From: Dactylonectria macrodidyma
Taxonomy: Eukaryota; Ascomycota; Sordariomycetes; Hypocreales; Nectriaceae
Direction: 5' to 3'
Length of the DNA stretch: 64,000 nt
Assembly (NCBI GenBank): GCA_020744425.1
Contig: JAGMUV010000036.1
Location: 124,001 to 188,000, forward strand
In this document: positions 55,825-64,000 of the stretch, one piece after another
Numbering within the stretch: the first letter of the stretch is position 1
Layout: every line of letters begins with the position of its first letter
Translations under genes and position numbers: made by a program
The notes under the pieces: generated by a model
Database searches by the model: none
What the model was told of the DNA's origin: nothing
What the model saw: only the letters and a program-made list of their open reading frames with translations

Positions 55825-56139
55825 CGGCTGAATATTCAGCCCCAAGGGTAAATACCGTCTACCTGCTATTAAACTCTTCTGGGAGGCCCCCTTTCGACTG
55901 TGGCGATAACCAGCTATCAAAACCACTTCAAACCTGTAGTCAGGGAGTTGACTGATAGACATAGGGGTCCCTCTACCACTTCCTTCCAGGCCCAATCAAC
56001 TATATACCGTATATCGAGTTCCCCTTTCCCTGTAGCTTATAGGAAAACGTCATTTAGTCAATGTACCGTGGTGGATATGGCGGATCGATCAGCCGCTGAG
56101 CCTGACGGCGCTGTTGGTCAGCAAGGCGCATCTTCATCC

Positions 56140-57654
56140 CTACGTTGTAGTTAGCCATAATCGCAGTACGTAGGAAACGCAGGCGTATAAACCTTCCGTG
56201 GGCGTGTGGTTATAGAGGCTCTGACGGTCGAAAGGCGCCTCGAGGAGTAGGCCTTGCAATGAGGTAACTCGTGACACTGCAACATAACTGATACCGGCCT
56301 GGAAGTCGCGTGTAGCGAGGTCAGTAACTATCTGATCCTTCGTTAGGCTCTGGCATTTGTGAACAGTGATGGCAAATGCCACGATCAGGGGAAACTGGGT
56401 GCGAGAGCAGGTCTCGTTGCCCACTAGGAAATCACGCGTGACGGGAAGGATGGGCACGATTTTCCTGCCCTCGTTCGTTGTTAGATACGGCGGCCCGTCG
56501 TAGCTATCAAAGTCCACCATGATAACGGCCGGGGGGTCTTCCCATGGGTTGGCGCCTTCATTCCAGGCGACATCATATATCGTACCCTGGGCGCCATTAA
56601 CCAGGCCAGCTGGTTGCCACAAATTAGTTGTGAGCATTACCCTGGCGCCTCTAGCAACAGCAAACTTGTTGGATAGATTGCCAGCGTTGTCGCTTGCCGC
56701 CTGCCCCGCGCCTTTGCCCTGGTTCTTTGCCTCCACCTGTATTGCCGGGGCGTTAAGGTGCACCATATGCTCGTAATTGTATTCGTTAACGCGGGCCTTT
56801 GTAGAATACACCCGCATAGCGGCCTTGAATCTGTCAACCTCGCTCTGCGTTAGCTTGGCCTGCACCCGACTGCTAAGGAGGTCCCAGGAGGGTATAGATA
56901 ACTTGACTTCACGCAGTTCTTGCAAGGCCTGACGGAACCGGGCTTGATCATCACCAGTCTGGCGCTGTACCGTGGTCAGGAAGACGGTGCGGTCAAACAA
57001 CCGGTAGGCCACCTGTCCTCTCCTTTCCAACGAAGACAGGCCAGTGCTGGCGGTTGAATACAGCGGCTTTTGTCGGACGGGTGGTAGCTGGAAGAAATCG
57101 CCCACAAGCAAGACGCTCACACCACCAAAGAACTCGAGGCTACGCTGTGGAAAGGCCTGTCGCAGGCGAGAATCAATTCGCCCGAGCTGCTCAAGTCCTA
57201 GCATGCTCTTTTCATCGATAACGAGGTACCTGACGTGCCGTAGGCGGGACTGAAGGGCAGCAGCGTCAGCTGGGCGAAGTTCGGTAAAGGCACCGCCTAC
57301 TGGGAGACGGAGCAGCGAATGTATGGTGCTGCCCTGTATCTGGTTACTCGCAACGCCTGTTGGCGCTACGCGGCAAAGAGGGCTAGGATTGGGCAGGGCA
57401 GCCGCCTGAAGGTGGGAGGAAAGCACCTTGATAAGGAAGGACTTGCCCGTGCCGCCGCCGCCGTCAACGTGGAGAAGGATTTGAGTAGGATTTTGCGCCT
57501 GGAAGTGACCAATGAAGGTATCGTACACTAACCGCTGTTGCGAGTTGAGCTGGTCACGCCAGTGAGGGCCAAGGACCTCCACATCGTTGGTTATAGGGTG
57601 GCTAGCGATAAGGTCTTTCCAGTAGCTGTCTCGAAATTCCGGATAAGTGCCCAC
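56140..57654 (-). CDS. Helitron Pif1-like helicase domain (open frame)
   Basis: The helicase part of the Helitron protein in one uninterrupted frame of 504 codons; the ATG at 57654 is internal to the original large protein. Walker A GGGGTGKS at residues 65-72, Walker B LVIDEKSM at about 144-151, then LVGDFFQLPPV, FAITVHKCQSLT and YVAVSRVTSLQGL, all standard Pif1/RecD motifs; unwinds DNA during rolling-circle transposition. The frame is clean although the Rep part upstream has stops and frameshifts. The C-terminal tail (ACVSYVLRLW) ends near the Helitron terminus. Whether it is expressed is unknown. Confidence 0.85.
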   Translation of the reverse strand: MGTYPEFRDSYWKDLIASHPITNDVEVLGPHWRDQLNSQQRLVYDTFIGHFQAQNPTQILLHVDGGGGTGKSFLIKVLSSHLQAAALPNPSPLCRVAPTGVASNQIQGSTIHSLLRLPVGGAFTELRPADAAALQSRLRHVRYLVIDEKSMLGLEQLGRIDSRLRQAFPQRSLEFFGGVSVLLVGDFFQLPPVRQKPLYSTASTGLSSLERRGQVAYRLFDRTVFLTTVQRQTGDDQARFRQALQELREVKLSIPSWDLLSSRVQAKLTQSEVDRFKAAMRVYSTKARVNEYNYEHMVHLNAPAIQVEAKNQGKGAGQAASDNAGNLSNKFAVARGARVMLTTNLWQPAGLVNGAQGTIYDVAWNEGANPWEDPPAVIMVDFDSYDGPPYLTTNEGRKIVPILPVTRDFLVGNETCSRTQFPLIVAFAITVHKCQSLTKDQIVTDLATRDFQAGISYVAVSRVTSLQGLLLEAPFDRQSLYNHTPTEGLYACVSYVLRLWLTTT

Positions 57655-59863
57655 ATGCCGTGTCCAGTCGTAATTGGCGTCGATATCGCGGCGGCCAAGT
57701 AGGTCAAGACCTTCCTGGGTAAGGGGGTTGTCAGGTAAAGGGCGGCGAGGCGGATCCAGTCTTCGTCATCAAATTCCTCCTCCACAGGCAGAGACTCGTA
57801 CTGATCCTCTTGAGGTTGTAATTGAGCCTCTTTGGCCGGCCGTAATGGTCATCACTATGACTGTGGTGCTGCCAACAATAGGAGAAGGCCTGAGCGTGAG
57901 AATTAAAACGCTGGCCGTGAAATGTGAGGAGCTCATCAAGCCGGCGATGTGGGTGGTTCAATATTAGCTTCACGCGGCAGTAATCTAGCCACTGTTGACC
58001 TTCTGGATCAGCCTGATAGCGAGGAAAGTAGACCAATACACGAGGCCTGCCTGTGAAAGGCCTCTAACGAGTTGATTCAACTAACTAGTTCCTACGCTGT
58101 TTACTTTCAAGATGAAGAATAGAAAGAATCTAAATACAAACTGGGTGCGTGAAGACGCGTTATATCTTCTTAATATAGAAGATTCGAGAATCAACTCGAT
58201 GGCGCCGTGGAGAAGAATTCGGGCTTGGCGGCAGAGCCGCCAGCCAAGTGGGCCTGACCCGTTACACTGCCGTTACCGTTGCCTGGTTGCCATTGCTTCC
58301 ACATGGAAGGGTCCCTAGAGCGGAAATTCCAGTATTTGAGAAAGGAAACATAGGTCAGGTCCTCTAGGGCTTCTGGGCGTCGACAGTACTTTTCGTAGAC
58401 GTTGGGGGCCTCGTCAACCTCATCGCCGTCGATCCATAGGGAGCGGGAATGCCTGTCAGGAGTACGGCAATCAACGTATAGGCAGGTTCGTGAGCCCTCT
58501 TGTAACGGCAGGCCGAGGAGCAAGTGGCTAACCTCCTGCTTCGAGTAGCCTCGCTCAGCAACTAGCTGATTTAGGAGCTTTGACGTGGAGGAAATCAGGG
58601 GGTTGTGGTCCTTTACCCGGGGCATCAGGGCCTTCCCAATCTGGGCAAAAGACTCGCTCTTCTTTTCCGACTTGGAGCAGTATTTGGCTGCGTAATCGAT
58701 CACCTTCTGTAGGCTCGTGCAGGGCGAGACATCTGTATTGGCTAGCCACGCAACGGTAAGCAAGCGGTTGTAGTGGTTAATCTGGCCATCGTTCCGCTCG
58801 CCTCTGAAGCTCCAGTGCTTAGAATGAGGAACCTTGTCAAGGGAGGCTAGTAGGCGCTGCTCGTGAGTAAATCCAAAGCGGCACTCTACCTGTTTGGTAT
58901 GCTTATTGAGCTGCATACAGTAGTTGTTGCAGCGGTGGCGTTGCACGCGGTTGACTACCATTGATAGGAACTGGACGGTAAGGGGATGCTCCAATAGATT
59001 ATTGATCAGGGGATTCCCTTCCCCAGGCGCCTGTATCCGCTGAGGCTCTGGGTTAAGAGCAGATACGTGATATCCCCAGATTCGGGCGAACCGCTCCCGG
59101 GACTAACCATTATCAGGATCTAAATCTGGGTGACCACTTAACCAATATAGGCCATGGTGGTGACTGGAACCCCTGCCCTGCCACTCGTAGCGACCCCAAA
59201 AGTCCGTTAGGTTAAACTTCTGCTTCAGGACAATAGTCCTAAAGAGCGTATAACGCTTATGGAAGTGTCAAGCGGCAATGTGGGCGTTGTCTCGCAGTAA
59301 TTGCCGGGACAGGGCCATCCGCGCCGCCTCAGGAGCTGCTTTCCACTCTTAGAATCGAGGCATATGACGGTATAGGGACTCCCAGTGGTAATCAGCCGCA
59401 CTTGCGGTAACGAAAAGGCCAGGCCTGCCTAGATTGTAGGCATATGCTTCCAATTCCTTCCTTTGCTTATACCAATATGGCCGGGTGCCCCTGATTACGG
59501 CGGCTTGGCGCGTGATCGACTGGATCGGGGCCTGAGCCTCTGGCTCGTCAGGCTTAGCCATAGCTTCCTCTAGGTCAGCGCGTGTAAGCGGTTGACGGCG
59601 CCCTTCGTGTTGCTTGACGAAGTAGTCGCTTCGCTTTCGGACCTGCGCACGTAACAGCGTGTTGAGGGCGACGAAAGGCCACGTCTGATGGCGGGCAAAA
59701 CGTCCGTCTTGCCATCTCATCGCATGGGCAAGGTAGTCCTGGTACGTGATGCTCCGTAGGCGAGGCTCCACGAAGTCCGCCTTGCCGTCAGGGTAGAGGG
59801 TAGGGAACGCGAGCGTTAAGAGCGGCAGGGAACGGTTGAATTCGTTGATAGTAGGGTTACCTT
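57655..59863 (-). pseudogene. Helitron Rep and N-terminal region, decayed
   Basis: Upstream part of the same polyprotein. Frame pieces: 59862-59352 (NEFNRSLPLLTLAFPTLYPD, YHWESLYRHMP), then a TAA at 59351-59349, TGA at 59270-59268 and TAG at 59105-59103, the last two where Trp is expected; HUH histidines in between; 58994-58199 (second Rep half with the two tyrosines); an inserted 131-bp MITE; then 58036 on with a frame change near 57790 before the helicase. So Rep cannot be made here although its catalytic residues are still readable. Confidence 0.75.
58068..58198. mobile_element. 131-bp MITE in the Helitron
   Basis: Bounded by CGAGTTGATTC (58068-58078) and its exact complement (58188-58198). 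It interrupts the reading frame between the Rep and helicase parts. AT-rich interior, no ORF. Target duplication not evident. Confidence 0.55.
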
Positions 59864-60034
59864 TTTGACGTCATAAACCGCCTTCCTAACTTGGTTTAGT
59901 GTGTATCCCAAAAGGGGTCGGGGCTGGGGACGACTATGAGTTGTTGCGACCCCTGAGGAAACTTCATCCCCCCGATGCTTTTCGGTTGAGATTTCTTCAC
60001 CGACAACAACTATTTAGGTCATTACTGAGTCAAT

Positions 60035-62654
60035 ATGACCAATCGAGGAGGTCGTCCTAAACTTCATGGCATTGACGAATATTTCCGACCGGCTTCAAGA
60101 GAGGGCTTTACCCTGAACCGTGTAGTCTGCAAGCTCTGCTCAAAGACTATGGCGAAGCACACCTCCAAACAACTTCGACACCTTCACACGCAATGCACCG
60201 CATATCGACAGCTTCATGAAGTCATTCCCAGTCGACAACCTCTCATTAACACTAAGTTGGATAGTGTTAGCAAAGCATCTAAGGATGCATTGGACCGTCA
60301 AGCTGCTGTTGCAGTCTTTACCTATGGCAAACCCTATACCCTCTATGAAGAGCCTGAGACACTGAAACTATTCCAAATGCTAAATTCGGCATATAAACCT
60401 CCAGATGGCAATCGAATTGCCTCATTCCTCGACTCTGTCTACCTGGACTATCAGCAACGTGTCAAGACTCTTCTGGACGAGGGCCCCCATCTCAACGTCA
60501 TATTCGATGCCTCCGATGATATCTCAAGCAACAGAATTATCAATATATCTATTGAGATTCCTAGTTCAGTTGCATTTTACTGGACGACAATCGATACCAA
60601 AGATAATGATCACACGGCATTGACGACCTTGAGCCTTATCAGTGATCGGAATGGTCTGGTATGAGTTGGTATTGGTATGGTATATACCGCCAAGACTTGG
60701 TATGGTTTGAAGAAATCTCAATACCATGGTATTACCGGTATACCAAGTCATACCGGTAAGGCTAAAATAGGCTAAAAATAGGCCAAATTGGTGGCGCTAG
60801 GCGGCTGGTTATGGACTAAACTGGCTAGCACCTCCTTAATGTCAAAATTTTCTCGGCTTAGCACCTCTGTTCGCCCTCCACCACCTCGTCTTCCGCCTCA
60901 AAACATCCTCGATATGAAACGATTGTGATCCCCCCGTCTCCCCATCCATTGGTTACACCCTCACCAACGACGATTCCAATTAATACCAAGAGAAAAAAAA
61001 GGCGAGACAAATCAACTATCAAATTAATCAATCATTGGGTCACTAGCCAGTAGTATAATACATTTCTTTCGTCCTTCTATAGCTTTTCAGCATCGTTCTT
61101 GGCAGTCTTAACAGTCTTGGCATCCAGGTTAATGGTATTATTGGTCTTACCGGTAATACCATACCGGTTATTATGTAAGCAGCTGGTATGGTATGGTTTG
61201 ACCCCCCATACCAGACCATACCAGACCATTCCGATCACTGTTCTCACGGACTTCAATTGCTTATCAAAGACATTGTGGAGTCGAAGCGGTGGATGCCAAT
61301 TCTTGGGAAGGCTACTTTTCTCATTGCCTTCTTTAAGAAAGCCAAATTGCAGTTGTCAAGGCTTCGCATTCATCAGCAGGAATGCTACGGGCAGCGCAAG
61401 GCGTTCATTACTGCTGCGATCACACGCTGGGGAACACAACTTGCTGCTGTTAAATCTTTTTTTGACAACAAAGACGCCCTTCGAGCTTTCGCACGCGATC
61501 CAGTTATTCTCAACGGAATGAAGCAGGTAATTGTCAAAGAGGAGGAACAAGTAACACAGTCAAGTCTAACTCAGGTGATATCATATATCAATGATCTCGA
61601 ATTTTGAGCCAATCTGGAAATGTTATTCAAAGTTCTTCAGCCAATTGGCCATGCCCAAGCCAACTCAGAACGCGACCGCGCGGGTCTTGGCGAGGTCATT
61701 CCACGTTGGCTATCCATTCAGGCTTCATGGGACGCATTGGAAGAGGCCGGCCAAGACCCACTAATAAACTACCAAGAACTGAAAGCGTTACGAAAGCAGC
61801 GGTTTGACGCGCAAACGGACGACATACACTACATGGCCTTTGCTTTGGACCCTACCATTACCGACCCGAAGCATCATTTGTTGACCACAGACATTGTCAA
61901 AAGAGCACACAACTTTCTTGAGGATAACACCAACGCTGAGGAATACGGCAATATCTTCCGGGAGTTTTGTCAGTTTAGGGCTCGGGAGGGTAACCTCTTT
62001 GGCCCAGGAAGTCGCATATACAGAGCAGCATCCGAGGGCACTCCGCACCACCAACACGTCCTTGACAGTTGGCGGTATCTTCATTCTATGAATGTATCAC
62101 TCGCTGCATTGGCCAAACGAGTCCTGGGCGCTTTGGCTAATTCTGTACCTTCTGAGAGATCTTTTTCCTCGATCAATTTCCTCCACAACAAGATTCGCAA
62201 TCGTCTTACTGTCACTAGCACCAATAAATTGACATTCATATATACGAATAGTCGGGTGTTAAGAAGACTTGAGACGGCCCAAGAGACACCTTGGAGAATG
62301 CCGAGCGGCCAATCCTGGGAGACGGCTGACGTGAAAAAGCTCTTAGAGCTCGAGGACGATTTCCAGGACTGCATTTTTGTAGCTGCAGGCACGGACGCAG
62401 AGGCAGAGTCTGTTATTCACGTTGAAATGTTAATAGGTTGGCTTTCGAGACATATAATGCTACCATATCGAAGTAGCAAATATGGGAGTTTTGGCGAAGA
62501 AACGAACATGGGGCTGTTGGAGCGGCATGGACTTCTTGTGCCCTGCGCAGCCAATTTTGGTATGATTGGTACCTCATCCCCAATGAATAGCAATTGCACC
62601 GGACAGTATGTGCGTATATCATTCCGCCGACGCCTTTCCGTAGTCACCAAATAG
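60035..62654 (+). pseudogene. hAT transposase, interrupted
   Basis: Piece 1 (60035-60639): BED-type zinc finger (CKLCSKTMAKHTSKQLRHLH) and the first part of the catalytic domain (LNVIFDASDDISSNRIINIS). Then the 601-bp repeat element. Piece 2 (61241-61604): SHGLQLLIKDIVESKRW, the start of the second half; the stretch normally lying between the two (about 60-100 residues) is absent. TGA at 61605-61607 stands for the expected Trp, and the same frame continues with NLEMLFKVLQPIGHAQANSE to the C-terminal dimerisation region (LANSVPSERSFSSINFLHNK, NRLTVTSTNKLTFIYTNSR), ending 62654. Dead copy. Confidence 0.82.
60640..61240. mobile_element. CAGTGATCGG repeat element, copy 2 (complete)
   Basis: 601 bp. 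Left end CAGTGATCGGAATGGTCTGG, right end its inverted copy (CCAGACCATTCCGATCACTG). Rich in GGTATGG/CCATACC and GGTATACC palindromes. No transposase. The left 190 bp match 29739-29924. The 8 bases on each side differ (AGCCTTAT and TTCTCACG), so either there is no duplication or flanking DNA was lost. Confidence 0.75.
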
Positions 62655-62671
62655 TGCTTGGAAGCACGTGA

Positions 62672-62712
62672 TAAATGACGGTCATAAACCTCGGGTTTAT
62701 GACCGTCATTTA
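62672..62712. repeat. Perfect 19-bp hairpin
   Basis: TAAATGACGGTCATAAACC, loop TCG, then the exact complement. It is followed by two copies of GGTAATTTACCTC (62731 and 62746). Probably the folded right end of the hAT element or a transcription-stop-like structure between converging units. Confidence 0.6.
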
Positions 62713-62804
62713 CCTAGAGGTTTTGGTAATTTACCTCCTGGTAATTTACCTCAAGGGAACCCTAGATCTGACAAGGATACTGTCTGCGTTCAAACTCAAC
62801 CGTA

Positions 62805-63896
62805 CTAGTCGAGGCCCAATAGATGCACGAGTTCATTTTCCCATATCCTAATAGTATTCATATATTCTTTACCAATCAAATCCCAATCTCCAGCCACATA
62901 TAATCCCGCAATTCCTCCATTAGCCACATGGAAGTGGCCTAAATGCCGAAACTTGAGGTCCCTGCACTTAGGATGCCCACACTTGATTGCTTCGCCGTAT
63001 TGCTCAGCCCGCTCCCGCCGGTCCAGATGATGGTCATCAAGTGGCCGTTCATGACGGTACGGTGAGGTTCCTCACCTAATTCCTCGCCGTAATTCTGCGC
63101 CGACCCAGACCTCCACATGGTCATACTTTGAATTGAGTCGAAAGCTGCGAGTCCCTCCCCAATTATCTAACATCCTGAGTACTTGTTTCGCAGCATCAAT
63201 AGCGATGTCAATTTGCCTTACCCACTCCTGGGACGCACCCAACATAAGGGCCATGAGCATCGGGCCAAAGGCTGGATCGGTGTTTGCTTTCGGTGCCTCG
63301 AGTGCACACTCAAGAGCTTTAAGAACCTTTCTGGTGTTCTCCAGCTCCGCTAGCTCCGATTGGTAGCACTCGGTATCAAACGCGCATAGTGTCGTGTCGC
63401 TCCTCATAGCATCCACAGCCTCTCGTACCCATGAAAGATCATTTCTCAATCTGCTTAGTTTTTCATAGTCGTGGTTTTCGGCATATCCCCGGCACAAAGG
63501 TATGAGCCCTAAAAGCAAGATTTCCATAGGTTTCGATAGAACCTTCGTGTGTTGTTCCAGGTTATGCTGTGCTCCTACACCGACTCTCCCGTGTACTTCG
63601 GCGTACGCCCAGAGTGGTTCAGCTGCCTTGCGCAATGCCTGTACAAAGGTTTCTTCAAGGTAGATATTCTCGAAGTCACGGAAAATACCTTCCAGGTGAG
63701 ACATGAGTTCCGGGAGATCACCATCGGTATTGCTGCTTGGTCGATCTCGCCAACCCCGTGACAGCCAGCCTACTCCAAACGTAGCCGCGAGTAGAAGGCA
63801 AAACAAGGGCCAGAGGCTCACAAACAGAAGAAAGGCCAGCACCATTAGCGAGCCCAAAATCCCCTTCCACTCAGACAGGATAGTTCCTTTGGCCAT
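62805..63896 (-). CDS. Unrecognised membrane-anchored protein
   Basis: Frame open on the minus strand from at least 63962; I prefer the ATG at 63896 (MAKGTILSEWKG). An N-terminal hydrophobic stretch of about 35 residues (ILGSLMVLAFLLFVSLWPLF, then CLLLAATFGVGWL) is a membrane anchor. A mostly helical soluble domain follows (ELMSHLEGIFRDFENIYLEE, SQEWVRQIDIAIDAAKQ). The frame meets TGA at 63074-63072, but coding-like sequence goes on in the same frame (RPLDDHHLDRRERAEQYGEA, then KCGHPKCRDLKFRHLGHF, finger-like) to TAG at 62807-62805. Either 63075-62962 is a 114-nt intron (GTGAGG...GCAG, phase 2), or a stop has arisen in a longer protein. Upstream exons may lie beyond the window. Function unknown. 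Confidence 0.5.
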
Positions 63897-64000
63897 AGCG
63901 GAAACCAAGTATACCGGACGAACAGTAAGGGTGTGAAAGTGATGAGCCGCGGTTTTGTTCAACCCGAGACGTCAACGGATGAGTGATCGTAATAGAGGTA

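Larger units (their letters stand above)
55790..59863 (-). mobile_element. Helitron (rolling-circle transposon), 5' part missing
   Basis: Read on the minus strand: a Helitron-like N-terminal domain (59862-59349), Rep with the HUH motif HHHGLYW (about 59150) and the tyrosine motif YAAKYCSK (about 58680), then a Pif1-type helicase to 56140. At the 3' end the hairpin CCGTTAAG/CTTAACGG (55797-55829) and the palindrome GGCTGAATATTCAGCC (55827-55842) resemble the terminal hairpin of Helitrons; I could not fix the CTRR terminus. The 5' end is lost where the hAT element begins at about 59866. The insertion destroyed the PTH11-type gene. Confidence 0.8.
59866..62712 (+). mobile_element. hAT transposon inserted in the Helitron
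   Basis: Candidate ends: TGACGTCATAAACC at 59866-59879 and its near-complement (GGTTTATGACCGTCA, 62694-62708). The left candidate begins exactly where the Helitron frame stops. The right end is part of a perfect 19-bp hairpin (62672-62712). An 8-bp target duplication was not found. The interior encodes a hAT transposase in pieces and carries the repeat element 60640-61240. Confidence 0.6.

Overview
The window is nuclear DNA of a filamentous ascomycete (Pezizomycotina, probably Sordariomycetes). The evidence is short GT-AG introns of about 48-120 nt with CTNAC-type branch sites, two genes with Zn2Cys6 (Gal4-type) regulators, PTH11/rhodopsin-type membrane proteins, a pisatin-demethylase-like P450, and a transposon set typical of fungi: chromodomain Ty3/gypsy, Fot/pogo, Tc1, piggyBac, hAT, Helitron, Tad-like LINE. 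I cannot name the species. The layout is accessory: islands of clean host genes between nested, decaying transposons.

Region by region. 1-9.3 kb: a Tc1 relic carrying a MITE, then a complete Ty3/gypsy chromovirus (1778-8787) with identical 454-bp LTRs and a TAATA target duplication, then a second MITE. The chromovirus has an antisense, intron-containing gene between pol and the 3' LTR that encodes a Zn2Cys6 cluster plus a coiled coil. 9.9-17.5 kb: cytochrome P450, a C2H2+Zn2Cys6 regulator and a glutathione S-transferase, all on +, a plausible detoxification group. 18.5-25.6 kb: a pogo/Fot transposase relic, a piggyBac element with perfect 39-bp inverted repeats, and a shortened Tc1 relic. 25.8-27.3 kb: a seven-TM rhodopsin-domain gene. 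28.4-34.3 kb: an element bounded by hairpin-forming minisatellites, a repeat element into which an apparently intact Tc1 element has inserted, a LINE tail joined to a hAT tail, and repetitive DNA.

34.8-43.3 kb is the best host locus: MFS transporter (-), dienelactone hydrolase (-), Zn2Cys6 regulator (-) and aldehyde dehydrogenase (+). The regulator and dehydrogenase share a divergent promoter with CGG triplets spaced every 7 bp; the MFS promoter carries two arrays with similar spacing. This suggests a small co-regulated uptake and catabolism cluster. 44.6-51.5 kb: an SNG1/DUF3533 membrane protein, a truncated copy of a C2H2 regulator, a cytochrome P450 reductase fragment, a hAT tail and an amino-acid/GABA-type permease. 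52.1-53.5 kb: a Tc1 relic with both ends. 54.7-62.7 kb: a CFEM/PTH11 receptor gene cut off at its 3' end by a Helitron, which is cut by a hAT element, which is itself interrupted by a second copy of the repeat seen at 29.7 kb. 62.8-64 kb: an unrecognised membrane-anchored protein gene on the - strand.

The gypsy element and the 30-kb Tc1 have no stops in their coding exons, whereas older elements carry stop codons, at least five of which look like Trp codons lost by G:C to A:T transitions. All splice sites and start sites are my own reading of the sequence and have not been tested against RNA.
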